Origin: Staphylococcus arlettae
GTDB lineage: Bacteria > Bacillota > Bacilli > Staphylococcales > Staphylococcaceae
Direction: 5' to 3'
Assembly (NCBI RefSeq): GCF_002902345.1
Contig: NZ_PPQB01000005.1
Span: 501,313 to 561,584 of the forward strand
Length of the DNA stretch: 60,272 nt
The notes under the pieces were generated by a model. It saw only the letters and a program-made list of their open reading frames with translations. It was not told where the DNA came from and ran no database searches. This document shows positions 1 through 9,647 of the stretch, one piece after another. Each line of letters begins with the position of its first letter. Within the stretch, counting starts at the first letter, position 1. Made by a program: the position numbers and the translations under genes.

Positions 1-78
1 AAATTAATCAAATCGTCTTTAATTAATTTATTTTATTATACAATATAATTTTCAGGTCAAATGTACTTTAAAAAAGTA

Positions 79-107
79 TTTTCATAAATTTATTTATATA
101 GTATAAT
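79..107 (+). promoter_or_regulatory. Probable mscL promoter
   Basis: A TTTTCA -35 (79-84), a 17-base spacer and a perfect TATAAT -10 (102-107) lie 38 bases before the mscL start. The -35 is weak, so this is a prediction from spacing and the -10 box. Confidence 0.5.
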
Positions 108-144
108 CAAATTCAAAATAATAGGAAAGGGAGGGAAATTAAAG

Positions 145-495
145 ATGCTAAAAGAATTTAAAGAGTTTGCATTGAAAGGTAATGTACTAGACTTAGCCGT
201 TGCGGTAGTTATGGGTGCAGCTTTCAATAAAATTGTTACTGCCCTAGTTACATATATCATTATGCCTTTAATTGGTTTAATTTTTGGTACTGTTGATTTT
301 GCAGAAAGCTGGTCATTTATGGGCATCAAATACGGTATGTTCGTACAATCAATAATCGATTTCATCATTATTGCATTTGCTCTATTTATCTTTGTTAAAA
401 TTGCTAATACACTTATTAAGCAAGAAGACGAAGAGCTTGAAGAAAATACAGTATTATTAACTGAAATTAGAGATATCTTAAAAGAAAAAAATTAA
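145..495 (+). CDS. mscL: Large-conductance mechanosensitive channel MscL
   Basis: Encodes a 116-residue membrane channel that opens under high membrane tension and releases solutes during hypo-osmotic shock. The N-terminus has the family's amphipathic start followed by TM1 ([16 protein letters not shown], about residues 12-27) with the Gly/Ala-rich gate. TM2 (about residues 70-92, [13 protein letters not shown]) follows a periplasmic loop, and a charged Glu-rich tail ends the protein. Length is slightly below the usual 120-135 residues but no segment appears missing. The ATG has a strong AAAGGGAGGG ribosome site 10 bases upstream. It is monocistronic: the next gene, sbcC, points the other way and a repeat fragment plus a terminator lie between them. 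Confidence 0.97.
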   Translation: MLKEFKEFALKGNVLDLAVAVVMGAAFNKIVTALVTYIIMPLIGLIFGTVDFAESWSFMGIKYGMFVQSIIDFIIIAFALFIFVKIANTLIKQEDEELEENTVLLTEIRDILKEKN

Positions 496-522
496 TAAAA
501 AAACTGGAACAAATAATTCCAA

Positions 523-602
523 GTTTCAGACTGTCAACAAAGTCTCTGGCTATGTGGGCAGTTTTTTTATGCACTTTTCCGCAGAATCGGCATAAATCAC
601 TG
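523..602 (-). repeat. Internally deleted copy of the intergenic repeat found at 43906 and 44199
   Basis: Read on the minus strand, this 80-base stretch matches both ends of the roughly 123-base repeat near glpP: it begins GTGATTTATGCCGA, continues with the GTGCATAAAAAAACTGCC segment and ends in GACAGTCTGAAAC. The central 45 or so bases are missing, and the junction falls at a GCGG that occurs on both sides of the missing part in the full copies. This indicates deletion between short direct repeats. No coding potential is seen. Confidence 0.75.
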
Positions 603-696
603 ACAATATTACAAAAATCATTTGGTAAAAAAAGCAATATTTTAAGACTTTTAGTAAAAAACTAAACACGTCATTTTTATGATATAGAAAATAAAC

Positions 697-726
697 AAAC
701 CCTTCGCAAATTAATGCGAAGGGTTT
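697..726 (-). terminator. Terminator downstream of sbcC
   Basis: A perfect 12-base-pair stem (AAACCCTTCGCA with TGCGAAGGGTTT) and a 6-base loop, followed on the minus strand by a T-rich stretch. It lies 45 bases past the sbcC stop and could also stop mscL transcripts from the other side. Confidence 0.85.
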
Positions 727-770
727 AACTACGTTCTAAAACTTTAAGCCGTGCTTAATTTCATGTGATG

Positions 771-3700
771 TCACTGTTGCTTAAATTGCGTCACACTTTG
801 ATAACCTTCTGTCGTTACCTCTAAAATGAGTGGAATACGCTGTTTTAGCTCACTCACATGTGAAATAATACCAACCATTCGGCCAGTCGACTTCAATCTT
901 AATAATGTATCTAACGCTGTTTCCAATGTTTCTTGATCTAATGTACCAAAACCTTCATCAACAAACATGGAAGAAAGCACTATTCCACCCGCTTCTTGCT
1001 GTACAATTTCACTCAACCCAAGTGCTAACGCTAAAGAGGCTTGAAAGGATTCTCCACCCGATAATGACGAAATATGACGTGTTTGATTTGAATACGCATC
1101 AAAAACATCTATTTCTAACCCACTATAACCTTGAGACACTTGTTGTCGACGCTTTAATTGGTAGCGCTGATTTGTCATCAATGCTAGACGTTGATTCGCT
1201 TGACCTAAAATGCGTTCTAAATAATGGATTAGTACATAGTTTTCTAGTGTTAATTTGTGCTCATTTTTCCCTGCTAGTATTTCTGATAACTGAAAAATTT
1301 CTTGTTGTGTATGCAAATAATCATTTAACTCAGCAATTAAATTTTTTATTGCAGTAAATTTCGTTTTATTAAAGTCAACTTTATATTCATGTTGATTTAA
1401 TTGTGTAGTTATTTGCGTTAATTCTGTTTGTTGTACACTCACTTGTTGTTCTAAGTCATCAATGTTGGCAACTGTTTGGTTTCGTGTCGCTTCTTCTAAT
1501 TGCGAAACTACAATTGATATAGTTTGTTTTTCTTTTTCAAAAGTATTGATTTCTGTTTCAATTGCCGATTTATTGTTGAGTTGTTCTATTGCTGTTTGGA
1601 CTTGGGCCATAGTAGTGAACCCAATACGGTGCATTTCTTGTTGTACTTTCTCGTCTGTAGTTTGCAGTTCATCTTTAATATCTTGTAATTGTGCTTCTAC
1701 ATATTTTTTACTATTACGTTCAATATTTAATTGATTTTGACACTTCTGTAAGTCGTTATTTAATTGCTCAACGGTATTATCAAAATTTGTAACATCTTCA
1801 TTTTGCGCATCAAATGTTTTAACAAAATCAGTCGTATTGGCACACTGCGTTACTCTTTCAAAGTCATTGATTAAAGTTTCGTTTTGTTGATATTGCGCTT
1901 CAGATTTTTTCAAATCTAACTCTAAAGTATGTGCTTGTTGTTCTAATTGTTGTAATTGTGTTCGTTGATTTTGAATATAAGTATTACGTTGTTTTGCCGC
2001 AGTGCGTTGATCTTGAATTTGAGTAAGTTGTTGCTCTAATTCAGCAATATCATACGTTTCATCCATATTTACAGGGTTAGCTGTTTGTTGTGTTGTCAAA
2101 TGCTCTAATGTTGTTGTATGTTGAATAATTTGCTCCTTACATTGTTGCATACTATGTTCTAGCTTACTTAATTCCTGTTGACGTTTGCTTAAATTTTCAA
2201 AATCTATGTGTTGCGCTAGGTCATGTACTTCATTACCACATACTGGACATGTATCACCTATATTTAAAATAGTTTGAATTTGTGCAATCGCTTCTTGTTT
2301 ATTACTAAATTGTAAATTGACTTGATCAATGTCGTTATAACTTGCCGTCAACTGCGCTAATTGTCGCTCTTGAGCTTTCAATTTAGCTTGTTGCTGCTCA
2401 ATTTCTTCTTGATTTTTAATATATTGTTGTTTTGCCGTTTCGTTACGTTGATATTCCTTAATTTGATTAGTTAACTCGTATATTTGTTGGTCAATTTTTT
2501 CAATAGCCTCATAGTCCGGTTGCTCATCTTTTAGTTCATTGTGTAACTGCTCAATCCGCTCTTTAACTTCCGTCAATTGTTGACTCTGTTCATTATATAC
2601 TTGTTGAATGTCTGTAATTTGATTATATGCTGTTTTATATTTCTCGATGTGCTGATAAAACATTTTAGTATTAGATAAAAATTGGCGTTGTTGTTCTATT
2701 GTTTCACTGTGATTTTGTTGTCTATCATAGTGTTGTTGTAACTCCGTTTGCTCTTGTACCAACTGTCCTATAGTTTTTTCAACTTGATATAATTGTTGTT
2801 CTGTTGCTAGCCGTTTTTCATCCAGTGTTTTTTTATTTTCAATTAAATTGGCTAATGGTTTGACTTCATTTAATTTTGTTAATGTTTGCTTTAAATCTTC
2901 AATTTCAGGTTCTCGTTCATTTAACTTTGCTAACTCGGCTTGATTTTGCTGAAGTTTGTGGAAATTATCTTGCAGTTGTTTATTATGCTCGAGTTGCTGT
3001 TGTATTGATTCTAATTGTTGTTGCTGCGATTGTTGTTGTTTTGTTAACTGCTCCAATAGTTGGTTTCCAGTGCGCTCAAATTCAGGTATAACTTTCAATA
3101 ATTGTTCCGTTTGTCTCACAGGAGTTGCTTTATGTTCTTGTAAAGAAGCATCGTTAAATGTTTCAATATCATGCCAATAATTCTCAAGTTGGTCGAAATT
3201 TCGTTCTATTTGATCACGACTCTCTTTAACATCATCAGTAAGTTGCTTTTGAATCATTTCAAAACGTTGACTATCAAATAAAGTTCTCAAAATTTCCTGC
3301 TTCTCTATGCTCTTTGATAATAGAAATCTTTTAAATTCACCTTGTGGCAAAATAAACAATTGTCTAAATTGCTCTGCATCTACCCCTAATAAACCTTTGA
3401 GCATTTGATTACCTGCAGTAATTTTACTTTCTCTTAATTCATAACCATCTTCAATGTATTGAAATATATCTAATTGGCCATTTGTCTTGCTCACATTGCC
3501 TTCTTTATAAAATGCACCTTGTCGTTCCACCTTAAAATAAGAGTCACCTAATTTAAATTCAAATACGACAGTCATTGGCGATTTACCATCTGCAAAATGA
3601 CTTCTTAAATCTAACTCTTTGCGCCCCTTAGTAGAGGCTTCTCCAAACAAAGCATAGACAATAGCATCGAAAATCATCGTCTTACCCGAACCTGTTTTAC

Positions 3701-3800
3701 CACTTATTAAAAATAATTGGTTTTCATGTACGTTTCTAAAATCTATATATTCATTTAAAAACGGACCAAAATTGGTTAAAGTTATTGAAATTGGTCTCAT
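771..3800 (-). CDS. sbcC: Exonuclease subunit SbcC
   Basis: ATPase subunit of the SbcCD nuclease (Rad50 homologue), which cuts hairpins and protein-blocked DNA ends. The 1009-residue protein has Walker A GKTGSGKT at residues 33-40, a long Gln-rich coiled coil, a zinc hook CPVC near the middle, a second coiled coil, the ABC signature SLSGGES at about 912 and Walker B MFVDEGFGTLD at about 945. Length is normal for the family. It follows sbcD with only 3 bases between the sbcD stop and its ATG, so the two are translated from one message. The LexA box upstream of sbcD implies SOS control. The many CAA/CAG codons give TTG-rich repeats on the plus strand, which create false ORFs there. Confidence 0.97.
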   Translation of the reverse strand: MRPISITLTNFGPFLNEYIDFRNVHENQLFLISGKTGSGKTMIFDAIVYALFGEASTKGRKELDLRSHFADGKSPMTVVFEFKLGDSYFKVERQGAFYKEGNVSKTNGQLDIFQYIEDGYELRESKITAGNQMLKGLLGVDAEQFRQLFILPQGEFKRFLLSKSIEKQEILRTLFDSQRFEMIQKQLTDDVKESRDQIERNFDQLENYWHDIETFNDASLQEHKATPVRQTEQLLKVIPEFERTGNQLLEQLTKQQQSQQQQLESIQQQLEHNKQLQDNFHKLQQNQAELAKLNEREPEIEDLKQTLTKLNEVKPLANLIENKKTLDEKRLATEQQLYQVEKTIGQLVQEQTELQQHYDRQQNHSETIEQQRQFLSNTKMFYQHIEKYKTAYNQITDIQQVYNEQSQQLTEVKERIEQLHNELKDEQPDYEAIEKIDQQIYELTNQIKEYQRNETAKQQYIKNQEEIEQQQAKLKAQERQLAQLTASYNDIDQVNLQFSNKQEAIAQIQTILNIGDTCPVCGNEVHDLAQHIDFENLSKRQQELSKLEHSMQQCKEQIIQHTTTLEHLTTQQTANPVNMDETYDIAELEQQLTQIQDQRTAAKQRNTYIQNQRTQLQQLEQQAHTLELDLKKSEAQYQQNETLINDFERVTQCANTTDFVKTFDAQNEDVTNFDNTVEQLNNDLQKCQNQLNIERNSKKYVEAQLQDIKDELQTTDEKVQQEMHRIGFTTMAQVQTAIEQLNNKSAIETEINTFEKEKQTISIVVSQLEEATRNQTVANIDDLEQQVSVQQTELTQITTQLNQHEYKVDFNKTKFTAIKNLIAELNDYLHTQQEIFQLSEILAGKNEHKLTLENYVLIHYLERILGQANQRLALMTNQRYQLKRRQQVSQGYSGLEIDVFDAYSNQTRHISSLSGGESFQASLALALGLSEIVQQEAGGIVLSSMFVDEGFGTLDQETLETALDTLLRLKSTGRMVGIISHVSELKQRIPLILEVTTEGYQSVTQFKQQ

Positions 3801-3803
3801 CTT

Positions 3804-4931
3804 TTATTCTTCTCCTTCCAACAAGTCATTGAGTAATTGCACTATTTTTTTATGTTGTAGCTCTGATAGTGTCGAATCAGTCATGCTTTGATAAAAGTTA
3901 TTAATAATCTCTGAATCATTGAGTTCACGAAGTTCAGTATTATTTTCAACACTTGCCGTTTCAAAGTTAAACGACACATTTGTGAGTGATAATGTATTAG
4001 GATATATTTGTTTGAGATGCATCATCGGATCAGTCACATGCGTCATATTTTTCAACTTAAAATGAATATAATTTTCTTTATTTTTCAGAGGAATAATTTC
4101 TTGTATTGCTGCTTCGTAATCACCTTCTACAACTTCCAATTGCCGTTTAGGCTCTAACGGTATAAATAATTGCTGTTGTTCCATTTCATCAATCAATAAC
4201 ATTCGATAGCCTTTAGGCTGATTAACTTCTGAAAATGAATATTGTAATAACGAACCACTATAATGGATAAACTCTGAATCGATACTAAACGGATGATGTA
4301 AATGACCTAACATAACATAATTAAATGGTGCAAAAACATCCTGTTCTACCGACTCAACTGTGCCAATAGAAATTGGTCTTTCAGAGTCTGAACGTGTGCC
4401 ACCTTGAACCGTCATATGTCCTATTAATACATTAAATTGTGATGTATCTAAATTTTCAGCCATATAAGTGATGCAACTTTGTGTAGCAGCTTGATGCGTC
4501 GTAATAGTTTTATCATCAAAGAAAGCTTGTACTTCACTTATGGTTGCAAATGGTAAACAATAAAAATTTACATTTCCTATATTGATAGGTGTAGCCATAG
4601 TAGCTAACTCTGTTCTAATATACATTTGTGACTTTTCGAACCATTTAGCACCATAATTAAGTCGCTCTTTGCCATCATGGTTACCGTTTGTCACAATCAT
4701 AGGTATTTGCATATGTAAGTTTAATTGGTTAATTGTTTCTTCAAATAACATAATCGCTGCTTTACTTGGATAACTCGTATCATATACGTCTCCAGCAATA
4801 ACTATTACATCAGGCTTCTCTTTTTGCATTGCTGCTACAAATTCATCTAATATATAAGCTTGGTCTTCTAATAATGACTTGCCATTTAAAATTCGTCCTA
4901 AATGCCAATCAGCAGTATGTATAATTTTCAT
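3804..4931 (-). CDS. sbcD: Exonuclease subunit SbcD
   Basis: Metallophosphoesterase subunit (Mre11 homologue) of SbcCD. Taking the start at 4931 gives 375 residues beginning [12 protein letters not shown], the usual SbcD N-terminus. Phosphoesterase motifs follow: D8 and H10, GDVYD at 47-51, NGNHD at 82-86, and GH.H further on (GHLHHPF). A longer reading from 4940 adds three residues, but there the AAAAAGG ribosome site touches the ATG, whereas it sits 9 bases before the 4931 ATG. It is first in the sbcD-sbcC operon. A LexA box 21 bases further upstream suggests induction by DNA damage, as known for S. aureus sbcDC. Confidence 0.95.
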   Translation of the reverse strand: MKIIHTADWHLGRILNGKSLLEDQAYILDEFVAAMQKEKPDVIVIAGDVYDTSYPSKAAIMLFEETINQLNLHMQIPMIVTNGNHDGKERLNYGAKWFEKSQMYIRTELATMATPINIGNVNFYCLPFATISEVQAFFDDKTITTHQAATQSCITYMAENLDTSQFNVLIGHMTVQGGTRSDSERPISIGTVESVEQDVFAPFNYVMLGHLHHPFSIDSEFIHYSGSLLQYSFSEVNQPKGYRMLLIDEMEQQQLFIPLEPKRQLEVVEGDYEAAIQEIIPLKNKENYIHFKLKNMTHVTDPMMHLKQIYPNTLSLTNVSFNFETASVENNTELRELNDSEIINNFYQSMTDSTLSELQHKKIVQLLNDLLEGEE

Positions 4932-4951
4932 TTTAGTCATCCTTTTTTACA

Positions 4952-4963
4952 GAACGCACGTTC
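4952..4963 (-). promoter_or_regulatory. LexA (SOS) box and -10 of sbcDC
   Basis: GAACGCACGTTC fits the Gram-positive LexA operator GAAC-N4-GTTC and extends to a 14-base palindrome with flanking A and T. A minus-strand -10 TATGAT lies at 4983-4988, so the box sits just after the transcription start, where LexA would block the polymerase. Confidence 0.8.
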
Positions 4964-5007
4964 TATTGTTTGTTAATAGTTTATCATACCGTTTATAAAA
5001 AGAAAAA

Positions 5008-5059
5008 GGGAGTGGTAAGAAATCTAAGTTTTATTAACAAGATTTCCTCGTCCCACTCC
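5008..5059. repeat. Imperfect inverted repeat, possibly a degenerate terminator
   Basis: GGGAGTGG at 5008-5015 pairs with CCACTCC at 5053-5059, with a second inner pairing (AGAAATC/GATTTC). Similar GTGGGA/TCCCACT stems act as terminators elsewhere in this genome (27237-27290). It lies between sbcD and the stronger terminator of the next gene. Confidence 0.45.
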
Positions 5060-5131
5060 AACATCGCTAAGCAGAATTGAAAAGCATAATTGAAACGGAT
5101 TTTTTAGTTCAATTATCATCTGACAATAAGA

Positions 5132-5170
5132 AAAGAGGCTAGGACAAATCCATTTTGTCCTAGCCTCTTT
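5132..5170 (-). terminator. Terminator downstream of ccdC-like gene
   Basis: A perfect 17-base-pair stem (AAAGAGGCTAGGACAAA) with a 5-base loop. The stem carries A-runs and T-runs on its two sides, so it can work in both directions. Confidence 0.85.
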
Positions 5171-5216
5171 TTATTAACTTACAAATACTTGTTTACCGCT
5201 AAAGTTTCATAGCTAT

Positions 5217-5681
5217 TTATACAAGGTTACGTTTTACTTTTTTAAATTTATATAGCATTGCTAGTCTCCATGGCACAATCATACAAAAGGCAAGTAAGAA
5301 AAACATACCTGCAATTTCACCTGGATCAATTTGACTACTAACAAATACTTTAATTATTGTTCGAATCAGTAATAAAGTAATTAAAATAATGGGAAAGGCT
5401 TTAGATCGTTTCATATAAATTTGATGGCCATCTGTTTCAAAGCGTGACGTCCATATTAGAACGGTCGAAAACAATAAACCTAAAATAATACATTCAATAA
5501 TTTCAAGTCCTGACAATCTAAAGTAAGGTATCACATACATTAACGCACCAGTTGCCATGAAAAACGGAGGTAAAATGATTTTCTTTTCGTTAACAGGAAA
5601 TTGTTGCGCTTTCATTCTTATAACTATTACACCTATGCCCATTAAAAAAGCAACGACAATGGAGAAAACTAAATATAACAC
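5217..5681 (-). CDS. CcdC-like integral membrane protein
   Basis: A 154-residue polytopic membrane protein that resembles the CcdC/DUF1453 family, named after a Bacillus gene linked to cytochrome c maturation. Hydrophobic segments lie at about residues 2-22, 36-54, 60-78, 95-112 and 122-142, separated by short basic loops (RMKAQ, MKRSK), and the C-terminus is Lys/Arg-rich. Staphylococci lack the classical c-type cytochrome pathway, so the name gives family membership, not a function. The start is a GTG with AAGGTG 5 bases upstream. It is a single-gene unit ending in the 5132-5170 terminator. Confidence 0.75.
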   Translation of the reverse strand: MLYLVFSIVVAFLMGIGVIVIRMKAQQFPVNEKKIILPPFFMATGALMYVIPYFRLSGLEIIECIILGLLFSTVLIWTSRFETDGHQIYMKRSKAFPIILITLLLIRTIIKVFVSSQIDPGEIAGMFFLLAFCMIVPWRLAMLYKFKKVKRNLV

Positions 5682-5846
5682 GACGACACCTTCTTTTATA
5701 TTTTACAAATATCACAAACGATATTATAACATTCCCTCTATAGTTATTCATCATTTTGTCTTAAATTATAGCGCTGCCAAACAATAATCGCCACAAAAAT
5801 TACATAAATTCAATTACCAGCTATATTTGCTCATTTAAGACAAAAA

Positions 5847-5870
5847 AATAAGCCTTTTTCAAGGCTTATT
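5847..5870 (-). terminator. Terminator of the 57-residue ORF
   Basis: AATAAGCCTT pairs with AAGGCTTATT around a TTTC loop and is followed on the minus strand by seven T. It lies 20 bases past the stop of the gene at 5890. Confidence 0.8.
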
Positions 5871-5889
5871 CCCAAATCAATCCTGACAA

Positions 5890-6063
5890 TTACATTGGAA
5901 CTGATGAGTTTAAATTGTTTAACAAATGTCTCAAATAAGTCATGTCTTGTGTTTGGATTGCTTTGTTATATTGTAAAAATTCGTCATTATTGCAAAAATT
6001 AATATGTGCACAAGCTAATCTATCCAAGACTTCTTTGTCTTCCATATCATATGCATCTTTCAT
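5890..6063 (-). CDS. Small conserved-looking hypothetical protein (57 aa)
   Basis: I do not recognise a family. The 57-residue soluble protein starts MKDAYDMEDKEVLDRLA and has one central segment with a Cys (AHINFCNNDEF) and a helical, Leu-rich C-terminal half. The ATG at 6063 has a good AAGGGGG site 8 bases upstream, whereas the longer reading to 6117 has none. It has its own terminator and sits alone between ccdC-like and yneF, which supports a real gene. Function unknown. Confidence 0.6.
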   Translation of the reverse strand: MKDAYDMEDKEVLDRLACAHINFCNNDEFLQYNKAIQTQDMTYLRHLLNNLNSSVPM

Positions 6064-6244
6064 TAATTTTCCCCCTTCTATGTTTGATATTATATAATAA
6101 TTGTAAATTATGTGCAAATAGTTTGTCGGAATTGTGCGAATATTACAATAATAATACCATCATTCTACAATAAATATTTCTTTATATTGGTTTTATATTT
6201 TATATGTTCCATAACCAAAACACATTAGGTTTGGCAACATAAAT

Positions 6245-6287
6245 AAAGAGCGGATAACTTACGTTCGACAGTAGTTATCCGCTCTTT
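6245..6287 (-). terminator. Terminator of yneF
   Basis: A perfect 15-base-pair stem (AAAGAGCGGATAACT) with a 13-base loop, 10 bases past the yneF stop. Confidence 0.85.
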
Positions 6288-6296
6288 AATGGTCTA

Positions 6297-6536
6297 TTAT
6301 TTAGACTTCTTCATGTTTGAGTCCATATTTTTGTTCATCATTGTCATCATTTGATTTACTTTCTTTTGCGATGGTTTTTGACCCATTTGCATCATCATCA
6401 TACGAAGCATTTCTTCATTAATTGGTGGGTTCTTTTTGAAATAATCCATCATATATTTTCTTGCTAAGAAGAAACCACCTACTAATCCAACGATTAGTGC
6501 TATTACGATTAATAAAACTGCTAACCAAACTGCCAT
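6297..6536 (-). CDS. yneF: YneF family small membrane protein (UPF0154)
   Basis: A 79-residue protein with a single N-terminal membrane segment (residues 3-24, [20 protein letters not shown]), then the family hallmark [17 protein letters not shown] and a Met-rich tail ([17 protein letters not shown]). Molecular role is not established. The start at 6536 follows GTGGGTGA by 5 bases; the upstream GTG at 6548 is part of that ribosome site. In Firmicutes yneF is typically near tkt, as here, but a terminator and a 336-base gap separate the two genes. Confidence 0.9.
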   Translation of the reverse strand: MAVWLAVLLIVIALIVGLVGGFFLARKYMMDYFKKNPPINEEMLRMMMMQMGQKPSQKKVNQMMTMMNKNMDSNMKKSK

Positions 6537-6872
6537 TGTTTCACCCACTTTCCTATCCTAATGCATTTTACTAAATTAAATGTTTAATTTCAAGGAAGTT
6601 TAGCTTCAAACTCCTGTAACCTTATGTATTATATCAATATTAAATTCACTTTGTAAATACACTTACAAGAACATAAGTTCAACCACTAATTTAGCTTTAA
6701 TTTATGTAACTTTCAATAGAAAATGACATGTTAATTTACTGTACACTTAAAATTTTTTGAGTCATGATAAAAACAACATGACTTGAAGCATGTTTATCCA
6801 TCAACATTTTGTAATGATAAAATTAAAGGCTAGGACACCTTAATGTCCCAGCCTTTACATAACTACAAATTA
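6537..6872. other. Intergenic gap yneF-tkt
   Basis: AT-rich spacer without ORF. It holds the tkt terminator (6825-6856) and a small AGTCATG/CATGACT stem near 6760-6783. It presumably also carries the yneF promoter, which I could not place with confidence. Confidence 0.6.
6825..6856 (-). terminator. Terminator of tkt
   Basis: AAAGGCTAGGACA pairs with TGTCCCAGCCTTT with one position that is a G-U wobble in the minus-strand RNA, then a TTTAATTTT run. Confidence 0.85.
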
Positions 6873-8861
6873 TTAAAATGTTTGAATTTGATTTAACACA
6901 TTCTCTTTAGTGAAACCGTATTTTTCTACGACTAAGTCACCAGGAGCACTAGCACCAAATGTATCAATACCGATAACTTTACCTTCAGTACCAACATATT
7001 TATGCCAGCCTAGAGAAGATGCCATTTCAATTGCAATACGTTTTGTAATTGATGATGGGATTACTGATTCTTTATACTCAGCTGATTGTTGATCAAATGC
7101 GTGCCAGTTAGGCATAGAAACTACTCGTACACCTTTACCTTGTGCATCTAAATCTTTAGCTGCATCAACTGCTAAGTTTACTTCTGAACCAGTCGCTAAT
7201 AATAAGAATTCAGCATCTTTTTCTGATTCATAAACTACATACGCACCTTTACGTACGCCTTCTTCAACAACTGCTTCTGGTAAGTCTAAAGCAGTTAAGT
7301 TTTGACGAGTTAATACAAGTGAAGTTGGTGTGTTTTCTGACTCTAATGCAACTTCCCAAGCGACACGTGTTTCATTTCCATCAGCTGGACGAATCACATT
7401 CATGTTAGGAATCGCTCTTAAACCTGCTAATTGCTCTACTGGTTCATGTGTTGGACCATCTTCACCTACAGCAATTGAATCGTGTGTGAAGATAAATGTT
7501 GAATTTAAGCCCATAATTGCTGATAGTCTTAGTGCTGGTTTTAAGTAGTCACTGAATACGAAGAATGTTGCACCATATGGATGTAAACCACCGTGAGCAG
7601 CCATACCATTCACTGCAGCACCCATTGCGAATTCACGTACACCAAACCAAATATTTTTACCTTCAGGTGTTTCCGGAGTAAAGTCAACTGCTTCTTTAAC
7701 ATTTGACTTGTTTGAACCAGCTAAGTCAGCTGAGCCACCGAAGAATGATGGTACGCTTTGACTGATTGCTTGAATTACATCACCTGAATCAGCACGAGAA
7801 GCACCACTATGACCTGCTTCATATTTAGGTAACACGTCTTTATAATTTGTTGGTAATTTACCACTAATAGCTAATTTAAATTCTTTAGCTAATTCTGGGT
7901 ATTTTGAACTATATTCTTCTACTAAGTTGTTCCAAGCTTCTTCATTTTCGTTTGCACGTTTTAACATTTGAGTTTGGAAAATTTCATATACTTCTTCTGG
8001 TACGAAGAAACGTTTTTCTGGATCTAATCCGTAATTTTCAAATGCTAATTTTCTTTCGTCTTCACCTAGTGGTGCACCATGAACGCCATTTGTATCTTGT
8101 TTATTAGGCGCACCATAGCCGATAATTGTTTTCACTTCAATGATTGTTGGTTTATTACTAGATTTAGCATCTTCAATTGCTTTGTCAATTGTTTCTAAAT
8201 CGTTACCATCTTTAACAAAGATATGTTCCCAACCATAAGCTTCGAAACGTTCTTTTACATTTTCAGAGAATGCTTTATTTAACTCTCCGTCCAATGAAAT
8301 ATCATTGGAATCATATAAAACAATTAATTTGTCTAATTGATTATGGCCTGCAAATGATGCTGCTTCATGAGAAATACCTTCCATTAAGTCACCATCTGAT
8401 GCAAGAACGTAAGTGTAATGATCTACAACGTTAGCATCTTCTTTATTAAATTTACCTGCTAAATGTTTTTCTGCTAAAGCCATACCTACTGACATAGCAA
8501 AACCTTGTCCTAGTGGACCTGTAGTAACTTCGACACCATCCGTATGTTTGAACTCTGGATGACCAGGAGTTTTAGAACCCCACTGTCTAAATTGTTTTAA
8601 TTCTTCTAATTCTAAACTACCTGAAACATGTAATAAACTGTAAAGTAATGCAGAACCATGTCCTGCAGACAATACGAATCTGTCTCTGTTAAAGAAATCT
8701 TTTGATTGAGGATTAAAATTCAAATGGCGTGTCCATAAAGTGTATGCCATTGGAGCTGCGCCCATTGGTAAACCTGGGTGGCCTGAATTTGCTTTTTCAA
8801 TAGCATCAATACTTAAGGCTCTTATTGTATCAATCGCTAGTTGGTCTTTTTCATTAAACAT
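6873..8861 (-). CDS. tkt: Transketolase
   Basis: Thiamine-diphosphate enzyme of the pentose phosphate pathway, moving two-carbon units between sugar phosphates. The 662 residues equal the usual staphylococcal length. Visible marks are the N-terminal [21 protein letters not shown], the TPP-binding [13 protein letters not shown], the second-domain loop [18 protein letters not shown] and the C-terminal regulatory domain. The ATG follows AAGGAAGT. It is transcribed alone, with a terminator below; the SOS-linked small gene upstream ends only 80 bases before, so some read-through is possible. Confidence 0.98.
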   Translation of the reverse strand: MFNEKDQLAIDTIRALSIDAIEKANSGHPGLPMGAAPMAYTLWTRHLNFNPQSKDFFNRDRFVLSAGHGSALLYSLLHVSGSLELEELKQFRQWGSKTPGHPEFKHTDGVEVTTGPLGQGFAMSVGMALAEKHLAGKFNKEDANVVDHYTYVLASDGDLMEGISHEAASFAGHNQLDKLIVLYDSNDISLDGELNKAFSENVKERFEAYGWEHIFVKDGNDLETIDKAIEDAKSSNKPTIIEVKTIIGYGAPNKQDTNGVHGAPLGEDERKLAFENYGLDPEKRFFVPEEVYEIFQTQMLKRANENEEAWNNLVEEYSSKYPELAKEFKLAISGKLPTNYKDVLPKYEAGHSGASRADSGDVIQAISQSVPSFFGGSADLAGSNKSNVKEAVDFTPETPEGKNIWFGVREFAMGAAVNGMAAHGGLHPYGATFFVFSDYLKPALRLSAIMGLNSTFIFTHDSIAVGEDGPTHEPVEQLAGLRAIPNMNVIRPADGNETRVAWEVALESENTPTSLVLTRQNLTALDLPEAVVEEGVRKGAYVVYESEKDAEFLLLATGSEVNLAVDAAKDLDAQGKGVRVVSMPNWHAFDQQSAEYKESVIPSSITKRIAIEMASSLGWHKYVGTEGKVIGIDTFGASAPGDLVVEKYGFTKENVLNQIQTF

Positions 8862-8941
8862 CTAATATGACTTCCTTTCTTAAATAGCATGATTCATATA
8901 TTATTATAACTTATTTAACTTATAATTAACAAAAAATTAGA

Positions 8942-9187
8942 TTATCTTTTATCTTGGTCTTTTTCATCCAATACTTTTTTGATTTTATCTGGCGTCACAT
9001 CGTTTCCTTCTGGATCAATGACCCTTGTACTTTCTAATTGCTGCTTAAAGCCTTTTCTAAACGATTCTAAATAAGCTTTACGTAATTTAGATTGTTCCTT
9101 CGCTTCTTTTTCAGTTAGCCCTTGTGCTTTTTTCTTTCTAGCTAATTCATTAATTCTATTAATATCTACACCATTTGATTCAGTCAT
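8942..9187 (-). CDS. DUF896 / UPF0291 small protein (YnzC-like)
   Basis: An 81-residue, highly charged helical protein with the DUF896 signature INRINELARKKKAQGLTEKE and KLRKAYLESFRKGFK. In Bacillus the relative YnzC is encoded next to the LexA-controlled division inhibitor gene yneA; here the gene follows sosA, the staphylococcal SOS division inhibitor, on the same strand. Biochemical role unknown. The start at 9187 has GGAGG 7 bases upstream; the longer reading to 9199 starts inside that site. A hairpin terminator separates it from sosA, so co-expression depends on read-through. Confidence 0.88.
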   Translation of the reverse strand: MTESNGVDINRINELARKKKAQGLTEKEAKEQSKLRKAYLESFRKGFKQQLESTRVIDPEGNDVTPDKIKKVLDEKDQDKR

Positions 9188-9224
9188 AATAACCTCCATA
9201 GATTTATATCATATAAATTTTAAC

Positions 9225-9264
9225 AAAAAAAAGAGCGGAACTAAATGCATTCGCTCTTTTTTAT
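9225..9264 (-). terminator. Terminator of sosA
   Basis: AAGAGCG pairs with CGCTCTT, extended by runs of A and T on both sides, directly after the sosA stop. It should limit read-through into the DUF896 gene. Confidence 0.8.
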
Positions 9265-9272
9265 CATTCTAA

Positions 9273-9506
9273 TTATTTAATTACTGCCATCGTTTGGTTC
9301 GATGCTTGTTCGCTATTTAAATCTTGTTGTAATTGATTATTATTTTGTTCTTTGTGCTCTGTAGTTATTTTATGATCAGTCATTTCGTACGTTTGTTCTC
9401 TATTATTATTTATATCTGCCGTTAGTACAAATATAGTACATAACAGCATCGTAGTAACAAGTATTAATAAATATGTTTTGATTTGTGACATATAGATAGA
9501 ATTCAT
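9273..9506 (-). CDS. sosA: SOS-induced cell division inhibitor SosA
   Basis: A 77-residue membrane protein divergent from lexA, as in S. aureus, where SosA halts division after DNA damage and is removed by proteolysis. The sequence shows a short N-terminus, one membrane segment at about residues 10-30 (LLILVTTMLLCTIFVLTA) and a polar extracellular tail rich in Gln, Asn and Glu. Sequence conservation across staphylococci is limited, so the call rests mainly on position, topology, size and LexA boxes. The ATG at 9506 has AGGAG 8 bases upstream. A second in-frame ATG six codons later lacks a comparable site. Confidence 0.85.
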   Translation of the reverse strand: MNSIYMSQIKTYLLILVTTMLLCTIFVLTADINNNREQTYEMTDHKITTEHKEQNNNQLQQDLNSEQASNQTMAVIK

Positions 9507-9521
9507 ATAGTATCTCTCCTA

Positions 9522-9533
9522 GAACATTTGTTT
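9522..9533. promoter_or_regulatory. LexA (SOS) box 1, sosA side
   Basis: GAACATTTGTTT matches GAAC-N4-GTTY and overlaps the sosA leader 16 bases upstream of its ATG. Confidence 0.75.
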
Positions 9534-9550
9534 GTACAAACACTTTAACA

Positions 9551-9562
9551 GAACACGTGTTC
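9551..9562. promoter_or_regulatory. LexA (SOS) box 2
   Basis: GAACACGTGTTC is a perfect palindromic SOS box, extended by A and T to 14 bases, in the middle of the divergent sosA-lexA region. Confidence 0.85.
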
Positions 9563-9578
9563 TTAGTCAATACAAAAC

Positions 9579-9617
9579 GAACAAACGTTTGTAACAAATT
9601 TCAATTCATGCTATAAT
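9579..9617 (+). promoter_or_regulatory. lexA promoter with overlapping LexA box 3
   Basis: The box GAACAAACGTTT (9579-9590) overlaps the -35 TTGTAA (9589-9594). A 17-base spacer leads to a perfect TATAAT (9612-9617). This is the arrangement expected for LexA autoregulation. Confidence 0.85.
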
Positions 9618-9647
9618 TGGATTAAATTAAATTAGGGAGTGCCTATT

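Noticed and set aside
2876..3180. Cys-rich plus-strand ORFs within sbcC
   Set aside because: Caused by CAA/CAG-rich coiled-coil codons of sbcC read in the other direction.
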